64,000 nucleotides of DNA from Roseibium alexandrii DFL-11 (GTDB lineage Bacteria; Pseudomonadota; Alphaproteobacteria; Rhizobiales; Stappiaceae). The stretch covers positions 921,541 through 985,540 of the forward strand of contig NZ_CM011002.1 in the NCBI RefSeq assembly GCF_000158095.2. The letters run 5' to 3'. Positions 30,054 through 38,797 of the stretch are shown here, piece after piece. The translations under genes and the position numbers were made by a program. Below the pieces are notes generated by a model. The model worked only from the letters and a program-made list of their open reading frames with translations, had not been told where the DNA came from and did no database searches. Each line of letters opens with the position of its first letter. The stretch's first letter is position 1.

Positions 30054-30542
30054 GTGACGGATCTCATTGTCAGATCCGCCCGTGCGGAAGATGGGGACGG
30101 CATCTGGGATATGCTGCAGCCCGTCTTCGCAGCCGGTGAAACCTACACGGTCGATCCCGATATCGACCGTGCCGGTGCGCTTGCCTATTGGACGGGCGGC
30201 AAAAAGGTCTCTGTGGTTGAACGGGACGGTGAGCTTCTGGGCACCTACTACATCGTTCGAAACCAGAAGGGCGGTGGCTCACATGTTTGCAATTGCGGGT
30301 TTGTCACCGCTGCCGCCGCGCAAGGGTTGGGCGTTGCCAGACTGATGCTGGAACATTCGCTCGAGACTGCAAGGACGGACGGGTTTCGGGCGATGCAGTT
30401 CAACTTTGTCGTCTCGACAAATACGCGTGCAGTAGAGATCTGGCAGCGATACGGATTTGATATCGTTGGCCGGTTGCCAGAGGCCTTTCATCATCCGCGC
30501 GACGGGTATGTCGATGCGCTTGTCATGTACCGGAAGCTTTGA
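30054..30542 (+). CDS. GNAT-family N-acetyltransferase
   Basis: A 162-residue protein starting at GTG 30054, four bases after the adhC stop. The acetyl-CoA-binding pattern is visible as VTAAAAQGLGVARLMLEHSL (motif A), followed by a C-terminal VSTNTRAVEIWQRYGFDIVG typical of GNAT motif B. The acceptor is unknown. Its placement inside the formaldehyde-oxidation pair adhC-fghA is tight enough to imply co-expression, but the biochemical link is not evident. Confidence 0.85.
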   Translation: MTDLIVRSARAEDGDGIWDMLQPVFAAGETYTVDPDIDRAGALAYWTGGKKVSVVERDGELLGTYYIVRNQKGGGSHVCNCGFVTAAAAQGLGVARLMLEHSLETARTDGFRAMQFNFVVSTNTRAVEIWQRYGFDIVGRLPEAFHHPRDGYVDALVMYRKL

Positions 30543-30574
30543 CGGTCCTGACGCTAATCCCTTATGGAGTTTCC

Positions 30575-31399
30575 ATGAAAACCCTTTCTGAAAACAAGTG
30601 TTTTGGCGGCGTTCAGGGCGTCTACAGCCATGAGAGCACGGCGACCGGCGGCGAGATGACGTTTGCGGTCTATATTCCGCCTCAAGCGAAAAAGGGGCCA
30701 GTTCCATGTCTCTGGTACCTGTCCGGGCTGACCTGTACCCATGAAAACGCCATGACCAAGGCAGGTCTTCAGGCCCATGCCGCGGAATTTGGCCTTGCGA
30801 TCGTCTTTCCGGACACCAGTCCGCGCGGCGAGGGTGTTGCCAACGACGAGGCCTATGATCTCGGCCAGGGGGCCGGTTTTTACGTCAACGCGACCCAAGC
30901 CCCCTGGGCACCGCATTTCCAGATGGAAACCTATATTGCAACCGAGCTGCGTGATCTTGTGCAGGCACAGTTCCCGGTGTCGATCCACCACGGTATTACC
31001 GGGCACTCAATGGGTGGCCACGGTGCGCTGACCCTGGCGATGAAATACCCGAGCCAGTACCGGTCCTTGTCGGCCTTCTCACCGATCGCAAACCCGAGCC
31101 AGTCCGACTGGGGACGCAAGCAACTCGGCGCCTATTTCGGGGGCGATGAGAGCCTTTGGACGGCGCATGATGCTGTGTGCCTCTTGAAGGAAAAAGGCTG
31201 GGTTGAGGACATTCTCGTTGATCAAGGCGCGGATGATCAGTTCTACGATCTGCTCAAGCCCGAGGCGCTTGCCGCGGCACTTGCTGAGACCAAGACGGCC
31301 CACAGCTTCCGCCTTCAGTCGGGCTACGATCATTCCTACTACTTCGTCTCGACCTTTGCCCGCGACCATGTCGCCTGGCATGCGGCGCGTTTGAAATAG
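30575..31399 (+). CDS. fghA: S-formylglutathione hydrolase
   Basis: A serine esterase that splits S-formylglutathione to formate and glutathione, completing glutathione-dependent formaldehyde oxidation. From the ATG at 30575 (GGAG six bases upstream; the frame is open 12 codons earlier) it is 274 residues. The nucleophile elbow GHSMGG has Ser145, and the Asp (DQGADDQFYD) and His (SGYDHSYYF) of the triad are present. LSGLTCTHEN and SPRGEGV are diagnostic of FghA/esterase D. Confidence 0.95.
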   Translation: MKTLSENKCFGGVQGVYSHESTATGGEMTFAVYIPPQAKKGPVPCLWYLSGLTCTHENAMTKAGLQAHAAEFGLAIVFPDTSPRGEGVANDEAYDLGQGAGFYVNATQAPWAPHFQMETYIATELRDLVQAQFPVSIHHGITGHSMGGHGALTLAMKYPSQYRSLSAFSPIANPSQSDWGRKQLGAYFGGDESLWTAHDAVCLLKEKGWVEDILVDQGADDQFYDLLKPEALAAALAETKTAHSFRLQSGYDHSYYFVSTFARDHVAWHAARLK

Positions 31400-31405
31400 G
31401 TTCGG

Positions 31406-31801
31406 CTATCTCGGGTTTATTCGGATCGCACTGAGAGCCAGTGCGATCCAGCTTGCGATCGTCAGCATCCCACCAGCCGGGGCCGCCATCGGAAACAGGC
31501 GTATGCCGATTGTGGCGCGCGCGATTAGGTCGCCGCTGAACAGGGCGATGCCGGCCGCCATAAGAGCAAAGGCAACCGGCAAAAACGGAACACGCCGGAT
31601 CTGCGCGACTATTCCCATTCCCAGAAAGATGGGTGCGTGGAAGAGCAGCATGTGTGCTGCGGTCTTCATCAGACCGGTCGTATCCGCATGCGCCGACAGA
31701 GCTAAAAACGCGACGCCCGAAGCCCCGCTCAAACCGCTAACGACGATGGCAAGACGGAGAAGTCTGGAGGTGGTGTCGGACTTAGTGGGCGAGGTCTGCA
31801 T
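31406..31801 (-). CDS. DUF423 family membrane protein
   Basis: A 131-residue protein with four hydrophobic helices. DUF423 features are visible: SGASGVAFLALSAHA in the first helix, LLFHAPIFL in the second, LFSGDL after the third and APAGGMLTIASWIAL in the last. Inner-membrane location is clear; function is unknown for the family. The gene is convergent with fghA, ending seven bases from its stop. Confidence 0.8.
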   Translation of the reverse strand: MQTSPTKSDTTSRLLRLAIVVSGLSGASGVAFLALSAHADTTGLMKTAAHMLLFHAPIFLGMGIVAQIRRVPFLPVAFALMAAGIALFSGDLIARATIGIRLFPMAAPAGGMLTIASWIALALSAIRINPR

Positions 31802-31880
31802 ACTCAGAAACTCGTTGGTTGGACAACCGGTTGCATGAAGTTAATAGGTCGGATCTGCCGACCCGGTCTTGCGCCGGGCT

Positions 31881-31914
31881 CAAAAAATCATGGTCCCGGC
31901 GCGAGGGCCGGGAC
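31881..31914 (-). terminator. Terminator downstream of the M3 oligopeptidase
   Basis: An 8-bp stem, GTCCCGGC/GCCGGGAC (31893-31900 with 31907-31914), is followed on the minus strand by CATGA and then six T. It lies 16 bases past the peptidase stop codon. Confidence 0.6.
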
Positions 31915-31929
31915 TGCATGTTTCGCGAT

Positions 31930-33975
31930 TTAGGCTGCGGCGAGGCCGCGGCCTTCCAGGAGGGCGTCGATTTTCGGGGCGCGGCCGCGGAACGCGACAT
32001 AGGCGTCTTCCGGATCCGGTCGACCGCCAGCGGAATAGATGTTGGTCAGGAGCTTGTCCGCTGTGTCCTTGTCGAAGATGTCACCGGCTTCCTTGAAAGC
32101 TCCGAAGGCATCTGCATCCATCACTTCCGACCACATGTAGCTATAATATCCGGATGAATAGCCGTCGCCGGAAAACACATGCTGAAAGTGCGGGATGCGA
32201 TGGCGCATGGTGATCGCTTTCGGCATGCCGATTTTTGCAAGTTCCGTCTTTTCAAACGCGACCGGATCAAAGCTCGACGGATCGTCCAGCAAATGAAGCT
32301 CCAGATCGAGAAGGGCGCAGGCCGTATATTCCACGGTTGCGAAACCTTGATTGAAGTTCGCGGCTGCAAGCAATTTGTCGAGCAACGCTTTTGGCATCGG
32401 TTTGCCGGTTTTGTAGTGAACGGCAAACCTGGAGAGAACTTCAGGTTCGGACAGCCAGTGTTCGTAAAGCTGGGACGGCAGCTCGACAAAGTCGCGGGCG
32501 ACAGAAGTTCCAGAGATCATCGGATAGGTAACATTGGACAAAAGCCCATGCAGTCCGTGTCCAAACTCATGGAAGAGGGTGCGCGCATCATCAAAGGTCA
32601 GAAGCGTGGCTTCACCCGATGCGCCCTTTGAGAAGTTCATGACATTGACGATGATCGGCGTTTCACCGCCGTTCAGCTTGTGCTGAGAGCGGAAGGCACT
32701 CATCCATGCGCCGGAGCGTTTGGACGGTCGTGCGAAGTAGTCGCCTAGGAACAGACCCGCATGTTTGCCATCTGCGTTCAGCATTTCGAAGACGCGCACA
32801 TCCGGATGGTAGACGGGCACGTCCTTGAGTTCCTGGAAAGTGACACCGAAGAGGCGAGTTGCCGTGTCAAATGCCGCTTCGATCATCTTGTCGAGCTGCA
32901 GATAGGGCTTCAATTCGGCTTCATCGAGATCATGCTCCGCCTTGCGGACCTTCTCTGAATAGTACCGCCAGTCCCATGCCTCGATCTCATGGTTTTCACC
33001 CAGGCTCTGAGCCATTTCACCCAGTTTTTCCGCTTCCTCATTCGCGCGGACAACAGCCGGCGTCCAGACTTTGGTCAAGAGATCGCGCACGTTTTCCGGT
33101 GTCTTGGCCATCGTGTCGTCCAGCTTGAAGGCGGCGAAGCTGTCAAAACCCAAAAGCCTGGCTCTTACCGCACGCAGTTCAAGAGTGTTCTTGATAATCG
33201 CGCGGTTGTCCGTGTCGCCGCCGTTCTCACCGCGGGCAGACCATGCCTTGAACGCTTCTTCGCGCAGCCGCCGGTTGGTGGAGAACTGCAGGAACGGTTC
33301 GATCGACGAACGGGAGAGGGTGATGACATGCTTGCCGTCATGACCCCGCTCCTTGGCGGCTTCGGCTGCAGCTGCAATCAGAAAGTCCGGCAGTCCGGCG
33401 CGGTCTTCCTCGGTTTCCAGAACCAGCTGGTACTCGGATTCATCCTTCAGAACGTTTTGCGAAAAGGAGGTGCCAAGTGTTGCAAGCTTTTGCGAGAGAT
33501 CGGCCATGCGAGCCTTGTCATCTGCCGCAAGTCCGGCTCCGGCACGCTGGAACATCTTGTAGTAACGTTCCAGAACCTTGGCATCTTCCGGGTTCAGCCC
33601 AAGGGAGTCTTTTTCACTCCAAAGCGCGGCGATCCGGTTGTAAAGCTTTGCGTTGAGCAGCGTGTCTGAGCTGTGCTTGGCAAGCTTTGGAGCAAGATCG
33701 CGTTCGATCTTCTGCAGGGCTTCGTTGGTGTGGGCGCCGCTCAAATTGAAAAAGGTCCGTGCAACTTTGGACAGAGCCTTTCCCGATGTTTCCAGCGCGA
33801 CAACCGTGTTCTCGAACGTCGCCGGTGCTGCCTGATCCGCGATTGCATCAATTTCGGCACGGGCCTCGGCCATTGAAACCTCGAAAGCCTCTTCGAAGTG
33901 GCTCGGCACGATCTCGGAGAAAGGTGGGAGCTCGAAAGGTGTGGTCCAGTAGGTCAGCAACGGATTGGCGGTCAT
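31930..33975 (-). CDS. M3-family oligopeptidase (OpdA/Dcp type)
   Basis: A zinc metallopeptidase that degrades short peptides in the cytosol. From the ATG at 33975 (GAGGA upstream; a TTG four codons earlier is less likely) the protein has 681 residues. The HEFGH zinc motif is at 469-473, preceded by LLTFDDARTLF, and the later FSGDGYSSGYYSYMWSEV block positions substrate. The MTANPLLTYWTTPFELPPF start matches bacterial peptidyl-dipeptidase Dcp and oligopeptidase A. No signal peptide. It is a monocistronic gene with its own terminator. Confidence 0.9.
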   Translation of the reverse strand: MTANPLLTYWTTPFELPPFSEIVPSHFEEAFEVSMAEARAEIDAIADQAAPATFENTVVALETSGKALSKVARTFFNLSGAHTNEALQKIERDLAPKLAKHSSDTLLNAKLYNRIAALWSEKDSLGLNPEDAKVLERYYKMFQRAGAGLAADDKARMADLSQKLATLGTSFSQNVLKDESEYQLVLETEEDRAGLPDFLIAAAAEAAKERGHDGKHVITLSRSSIEPFLQFSTNRRLREEAFKAWSARGENGGDTDNRAIIKNTLELRAVRARLLGFDSFAAFKLDDTMAKTPENVRDLLTKVWTPAVVRANEEAEKLGEMAQSLGENHEIEAWDWRYYSEKVRKAEHDLDEAELKPYLQLDKMIEAAFDTATRLFGVTFQELKDVPVYHPDVRVFEMLNADGKHAGLFLGDYFARPSKRSGAWMSAFRSQHKLNGGETPIIVNVMNFSKGASGEATLLTFDDARTLFHEFGHGLHGLLSNVTYPMISGTSVARDFVELPSQLYEHWLSEPEVLSRFAVHYKTGKPMPKALLDKLLAAANFNQGFATVEYTACALLDLELHLLDDPSSFDPVAFEKTELAKIGMPKAITMRHRIPHFQHVFSGDGYSSGYYSYMWSEVMDADAFGAFKEAGDIFDKDTADKLLTNIYSAGGRPDPEDAYVAFRGRAPKIDALLEGRGLAAA

Positions 33976-34072
33976 GAAAATCCTCAAAAGGGTTCGAAAA
34001 CGACTGCACTCAGATATGGCGCAAGCTGATCGTCCTTTAAAGAGGCTGTTCCTTTATTCCACTTTGTCGAGC

Positions 34073-35206
34073 TTAAACCCGTGGCTGCTGTTGTGTCGCA
34101 CAGTGGATGCCGCCACCGGTCTCGCCGAGCCCGTCGACATTGAGGGCGACAACTTCGCGGTCCGGATAAAGCCGCTGCAATGTTCTCTGCAGCTCGCCAT
34201 CGGTGTCCTTATCGCCAAATTCGGCACACACAACAGCGTCATTCAGAACATAATAGTTGGCGTAAGACGCCAGGAAATCATCGGACGTCACTCTGATGCG
34301 GCCGGGTGAGGGCACTTCGGTGATCTTCAAGTGACGTCCTTCCGCATCCGTCGACGACTTGAGGATAGCGAGCGTCTTCCTGGCGGAGACAGAAAAGATG
34401 TCATCGTCTTCCGGGTACGGAACTTGAATGAGAACCTCGCCTGGGCGGACAAAGCGTGCGAGGGCGTCGATATGATCATCTGTAATATCATGACCGGCAA
34501 CACCCGGTGCCCAGATCATCTTGTCCGCTCCATAGGCCCTGAGCAGCCGGTCTTCAATTTCGGCGCGTGAGAGATCGTTGCGGTTTGGATTGACCCAGCA
34601 GCTTTCGTGGGCAAGCAGGGTGCCATGGCCGTCCCACTCCACACCGCCCGGTTCACCGGTCAACCCGCTGGGATAAACAGTCAGGCCCATACGCTCAGCG
34701 ACACGCGACACGATCTGACCGTCGTTGTCATGGAATTGTTTTTCGCCCCAGCCGTTGAATTTCTTCCCCGAGACAACAAGGCCGCCTTGATCATTAACTG
34801 CAAACAGTGGTCCTGCATCCCGGCACCAGAGATCATCAGTCGGGATATCCCATAAATCGACGGACTGGGAGAGACGCTTGCGGGCGTTTGCATGGTGCTC
34901 AGCACCGGCCAACATGACAACGGGTTCAAACTCGGCAATGGTGTTTGCGATCTCTGCGATCGTCTGCTGCAGGTCCTCAAGAAACCATCGGTCCGGATGA
35001 ACGGTGCGGTTCACCGGCCACTGCATGAACGTGCGCTCGTGCGGGTCGTCCTCTGCCGGAACGAAGTAGCCCTCGGGCAAGCCAGTCGTTGACGCTTGAG
35101 CTGACATCAAAAATCCTGTTCCCGAGTTCTTTGTCGCCAGAGCTGCTGTTACAGCCCATGCGCCTTTTAGAAAACGCCGCCGAGATGGGCCCAATTTCAT
35201 CACCAC
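34073..35206 (-). CDS. Agmatine deiminase family protein with Tat signal
   Basis: A peptidyl-arginine-deiminase-fold enzyme, probably hydrolysing agmatine to N-carbamoylputrescine. A twin-arginine signal begins the protein (SRRRFLKGAWAVTAA), so unlike classical AguA it should be exported folded to the periplasm. Conserved catalytic features remain: MQWPVN, DLWCRDAGP, GVEWDGHGT, VAGHDITDDHID and the C-terminal GGGIHCATQQQP with the nucleophile near residue 369. The likely start is ATG 35200, which overlaps the upstream stop as TGATG; GTG 35206 is alternative. Substrate could be another guanidino compound. Confidence 0.85.
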   Translation of the reverse strand: MVMKLGPSRRRFLKGAWAVTAALATKNSGTGFLMSAQASTTGLPEGYFVPAEDDPHERTFMQWPVNRTVHPDRWFLEDLQQTIAEIANTIAEFEPVVMLAGAEHHANARKRLSQSVDLWDIPTDDLWCRDAGPLFAVNDQGGLVVSGKKFNGWGEKQFHDNDGQIVSRVAERMGLTVYPSGLTGEPGGVEWDGHGTLLAHESCWVNPNRNDLSRAEIEDRLLRAYGADKMIWAPGVAGHDITDDHIDALARFVRPGEVLIQVPYPEDDDIFSVSARKTLAILKSSTDAEGRHLKITEVPSPGRIRVTSDDFLASYANYYVLNDAVVCAEFGDKDTDGELQRTLQRLYPDREVVALNVDGLGETGGGIHCATQQQPRV

Positions 35207-35808
35207 ATGGATCCTTTTGCCCGTTGCAACCAGTCCGCATCATAGGTCGAGCCGTCGAAACTGTCCTTTATTTCCTGCATGATTTGACCTGGGGTCGGGA
35301 GGTCGCCTTTGGCAATTTGGCTCTCCGTGTTCCATAGATCTGCGCGCATTAAGGCTCGTGCGCACTGGAAGTAAGCTTCCTCAATTGTGATCTCGATGAC
35401 GGACCGGGGCTCTTTGCCCTCCATGACAAAAGACGCGAGCTGAGCCGGATCAACTGAGATCACCGCATGTCCATTGATACGCAAAACATTGTTCCAGCCC
35501 GGGATCATAAACATCAGCGAGACGCGCGGATCTCGGATGATATTGCGCAGAGAATCAATCCGGTTGTTTCCGCGCCGATCCGGCATGAGCAATGTGCGTG
35601 GGTCCTTGATTCGAACGACCGGCCCGGCGTCTCCGCGCGGGGAACAATCAAGACCTTCTGGTCCCACCGTTGAGAGCGTGCAAAAGCAGGATTTCTCGAC
35701 GATTTGACGGTAGGCGCTGGTCAGGTGATCAGTCACCTTTATGAGCGATGCTTCGCCGACTGGTCCGTAGTGTTTTTCAAGCTCATCGATGGTTTTAAGA
35801 ACGGTCAT
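35200..35808 (-). CDS. Pyridoxamine 5'-phosphate oxidase-like FMN-binding protein
   Basis: A 202-residue split-barrel flavin protein. The patterns SCFCTLSTVGPEGLDCSPRGD, IRDPRVSLMFMIPG and ALMRADLW fit the MSMEG_1061-type pyridoxamine-phosphate-oxidase-like family. True PNPOx activity is unlikely without the longer vitamin-B6 site. It is translationally coupled (TGATG) to the downstream Tat-exported agmatine-deiminase-like gene, a combination whose meaning is not known to me. Confidence 0.82.
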   Translation of the reverse strand: MTVLKTIDELEKHYGPVGEASLIKVTDHLTSAYRQIVEKSCFCTLSTVGPEGLDCSPRGDAGPVVRIKDPRTLLMPDRRGNNRIDSLRNIIRDPRVSLMFMIPGWNNVLRINGHAVISVDPAQLASFVMEGKEPRSVIEITIEEAYFQCARALMRADLWNTESQIAKGDLPTPGQIMQEIKDSFDGSTYDADWLQRAKGSMW

Positions 35809-36296
35809 AAAAAATCTCTTGTGGTTGTTTCCATGAGAACAATTTCAGCACCTGCCTTGTTTATGTGCAGACTTCAGCTCTGACCAACACTTGGCGCCCT
35901 GTCCGTGCGTGATGATCTTATATGACTTTTGTCTAATGGCCTGTGCGAACTGGTGCTCTCCTGCATTACGTAAAGGTCATAGTGCGCTGCAACAAGAAAA
36001 ATAAAGGAATCGATATCAACCATAGCGCTTTGTTTGTATGCACTGCGACATGAACGATTCGTCATGAGAAGTATTTAGCCAGTGTTACTTCAAAAGTATT
36101 AGACGCCAAAAAGTCGGGCGCGCCAATAGTCGTATTGCTGACTGGAGCGCATCGTTTCTACAGTCTCGCCAGCTTGCAGTTTTTGACGTGGTGGAGCCGG
36201 GTTTCCGGACGGGGAACAGGTCTGAACTGCTTGCCGCTGTACAGCGATTGCAGGCGCGCTCAAGGTGGGCCCGCCATGCCTTTCTGGGAGGAAAGT
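35809..36296. other. Intergenic and leader region upstream of the ABC transporter operon
   Basis: Nearly 490 bases without a convincing gene. It separates the divergent FMN-protein gene from the substrate-binding-protein gene, so both promoters should lie here. CATGA at 36049-36053 and TCATG at 36062-36066 form a small inverted repeat. The frame of the following gene is open back to 36135, but that part lacks a ribosome site and precedes a clean Tat signal, so I call it leader. Confidence 0.6.
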
Positions 36297-37652
36297 ATGA
36301 GCTTAATTTACAAACCCCTTAACCGCCGTTCGATTCTGCGCGCCGGCGCGCTCGGCGGCACGGCTCTTGCCATGCCGACGGTATTCACCAGCCGCGCATG
36401 GTCGCAGGGCTACTTGAATGAGCCGACCGGCTCGACAGTCACTCTCGGCTTCAACGTCCCGCAGACTGGTCCGTACGCGGAAGAAGGGGCTGACGAACTG
36501 CGCGCTTACGAACTTGCTGTTGAACACCTGAATGGTGAAGGCGACGGCGGAATGATGGGGACCTTCTCGTCGAAAGCTCTGAAGGGCAACGGTATTCTCG
36601 GCAAGAAAGTCGAGTATGTCACCGGTGACACTCAGACCAAGTCTGATGCTGCCCGCGCATCCGCAAAGTCCATGATTGAAAAAGACGGCGCCATCATGAT
36701 CACCGGCGGTTCGTCCTCCGGCGTGGCCGTAGCTGTGCAGGCACTGTGCCAGGAAGCCGGCGTGATCTTCATGGCGGGTCTGACCCACTCCAATGACACT
36801 ACCGGTAAGGACAAGCGCGCCAACGGTTTCCGTCACTTCTTCAACTCGTATATGTCCGGCGCGGCTCTTGCTCCGGTGTTGAAGAATGCTTACGGCGATG
36901 ACCGCAAGGCCTATCACCTGACTGCGGACTACAACTGGGGTTACACCACAGAACAGGCCGTTAAAGAGTCCACCGAGGCGCTTGGTTGGGAAACTGTCGA
37001 GACCGTCAAGACACCGCTCGCGGCAACTGACTTCTCCGCATACATCACACCGGTTCTGCAGTCCGATGCCGACGTTCTCGTTCTGAACCACTACGGCGGT
37101 AACATGGTGAACTCTCTCACCAACGCCGTTCAGTTCGGCCTGCGCGACAAAGTTGTCAACGGCAAGAACTTCGAAATCATCGTTCCGCTCTACTCCCGCC
37201 TGATGGCGAAGGGTGCTGGTGCGAACGTTAAAGGCATCTTCGGCTCCACCAACTGGCACTGGTCGCTTCAGGACGAAGGCTCCAAGGCCTTTGTGAAGTC
37301 CTTCGGTCAGAAGTACGGCTTCCCGCCGAGCCAGGCAGCGCACACCACTTACGTTCAGGCGCTTCTGTATGCGGATGCCTGTGAGCGGGCTGGCACTTTC
37401 AACCCGTGTGGCGTTGTTGAAGCTCTTGAAGGCTTTGAGTTCGACGGTCTCGGCAACGGTAAGACGTTGTATCGCGCTGAAGATCACCAGTGCTTTAAAG
37501 ATGTTCTGGTTGTGAAGGGTAAAGAAAACCCGACATCCGACTTCGACCTTCTTGAAATCGTCGAAGTGACCCCGGCATCTCAGGTTACCTATGCGCCGGA
37601 TCACCCGCAGTTTGCCGGTGGTGCATTGGGTACCTGTAATCCAGGCGCTTAA
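36297..37652 (+). CDS. ABC transporter substrate-binding protein, Tat-exported
   Basis: A 451-residue periplasmic binding protein of the branched-chain-amino-acid/amide (HAAT, Peripla_BP_6) group. The ATG at 36297 follows GGGAGGAAAGT, and a Tat signal (NRRSILRAGALGGTALAMP) starts the protein, as in many urea or short-chain amide binding proteins. LGFNVPQTGPYAEEGADELRAYELAVE and MITGGSSSGVAVAVQALCQEAGV match the fold. It heads a five-gene operon with two permeases and two ATPases. The ligand is not identifiable from sequence. Confidence 0.88.
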   Translation: MSLIYKPLNRRSILRAGALGGTALAMPTVFTSRAWSQGYLNEPTGSTVTLGFNVPQTGPYAEEGADELRAYELAVEHLNGEGDGGMMGTFSSKALKGNGILGKKVEYVTGDTQTKSDAARASAKSMIEKDGAIMITGGSSSGVAVAVQALCQEAGVIFMAGLTHSNDTTGKDKRANGFRHFFNSYMSGAALAPVLKNAYGDDRKAYHLTADYNWGYTTEQAVKESTEALGWETVETVKTPLAATDFSAYITPVLQSDADVLVLNHYGGNMVNSLTNAVQFGLRDKVVNGKNFEIIVPLYSRLMAKGAGANVKGIFGSTNWHWSLQDEGSKAFVKSFGQKYGFPPSQAAHTTYVQALLYADACERAGTFNPCGVVEALEGFEFDGLGNGKTLYRAEDHQCFKDVLVVKGKENPTSDFDLLEIVEVTPASQVTYAPDHPQFAGGALGTCNPGA

Positions 37653-37669
37653 TCCGATTCAAATGAACT

Positions 37670-37694
37670 GGCAGGGCAGATCGTCTGCCCTGCC
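37670..37694 (+). promoter_or_regulatory. Stable stem-loop between binding-protein and permease genes
   Basis: An 11-bp perfect stem (GGCAGGGCAGA with TCTGCCCTGCC) and a 3-base loop lie just after the binding-protein stop and before the permease. It has no strong T run, so it more likely stabilises the upstream message or partly attenuates, giving an excess of binding protein over membrane parts, as in many periplasmic transport operons. Confidence 0.6.
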
Positions 37695-37762
37695 GGTGTT
37701 TTCCTTGTAATTTAGCGCGGTTGGGGGCTGCCGCCACGCGCTGTTGATCCGAGCTGAGAGCG

Positions 37763-38794
37763 ATGGACGCGATACTTCTTCAAATCTTGAACGGTCTGGA
37801 CAAGGGGTCCGCATATGCGCTGATCGCCCTTGGGCTGACCCTCATCTTCGGCACATTGGGCGTGGTCAACTTCGCCCACGGCGCGTTGTTTATGATCGGG
37901 GCCTTTTGCGCGGTCACACTGAACCGTTTGCTGTCCGTGTCGTTCACCACCATCGACGATACCCGGACCGACTTCCTCGGGAACCCGCTGAAGGTTGAAA
38001 CGCCTTATGTGGAAGCCTGGTTTGGCCCGGAGATGGGAGGCGCGATCATTGATTGGTCGGTGCCCCTCGCGATCCTGTTCTCAATTCCGATCATGGCGTT
38101 GGTTGGCCTGTTCATGGAACGCGGCCTGATCAAGTATTTCTACAAGCGACCTCATGCTGATCAGATCCTTGTGACATTCGGTCTTGCGATCGTGCTTCAG
38201 GAAATCATCAAGTATTTCTATGGTGCAAACCCGATACCGACACCAGCTCCCGAAGTCTTTGCCGGCAGCTTCGACTTTGGCGCCCTGATCGGTATGGATC
38301 CCAATATCATCATCTATCCGTACTGGCGGATCGTCTATTTCCTGTTTGCAACGGTCATCATCGGAGGGGTCTTCGCCTTCCTTCAATTCACGACCTTCGG
38401 CATGGTTGTTCGGGCCGGCATGGCCGACCGGCAAACGGTCGGGTTGCTCGGAATTGATATCGACCGGCGCTTCACCGTCATGTTTGCCCTTGCCGCGATC
38501 GTGGCAGGCCTTGCAGGCGTGATGTACGCCCCCATCAATTCGCCCAACTATCATATGGGAATGGACTTCCTGGTCCTCAGCTTCGTTGTGGTGGTTGTCG
38601 GCGGCATGGGCTCGTTACCGGGCGCGGTCGCAGCCGGTTTCCTTCTCGGTATCCTGGAGAGCTTTGCGTCTATGGCACAGGTCGTGGCCCTGCTTCCGGG
38701 CATCAATCAGATCATCATCTATCTCGTTGCGATTGTGATCCTTCTCACCCGTCCTCGGGGACTGTTGGGCCGCAAGGGCGTAATGGAGAGCTAA
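37763..38794 (+). CDS. ABC transporter permease, LivH-type
   Basis: A 343-residue inner-membrane permease with about eight hydrophobic segments. LNGLDKGSAYALIALGLTLIFG and VNFAHGALFMIGAF at the N-terminus are LivH/UrtB-type. GGMGSLPGAVAAGFLLGILE near the C-terminus is the coupling-helix region that contacts the ATPases. Start at ATG 37763. The LivM-type permease begins three bases after its stop. Confidence 0.92.
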   Translation: MDAILLQILNGLDKGSAYALIALGLTLIFGTLGVVNFAHGALFMIGAFCAVTLNRLLSVSFTTIDDTRTDFLGNPLKVETPYVEAWFGPEMGGAIIDWSVPLAILFSIPIMALVGLFMERGLIKYFYKRPHADQILVTFGLAIVLQEIIKYFYGANPIPTPAPEVFAGSFDFGALIGMDPNIIIYPYWRIVYFLFATVIIGGVFAFLQFTTFGMVVRAGMADRQTVGLLGIDIDRRFTVMFALAAIVAGLAGVMYAPINSPNYHMGMDFLVLSFVVVVVGGMGSLPGAVAAGFLLGILESFASMAQVVALLPGINQIIIYLVAIVILLTRPRGLLGRKGVMES

Positions 38795-38797
38795 ATC

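Noticed and set aside
36303..37604. 433-codon open frame on the minus strand
   Set aside because: Antisense to the Tat-exported ABC binding protein; arises from the codon bias of a GC-rich gene.
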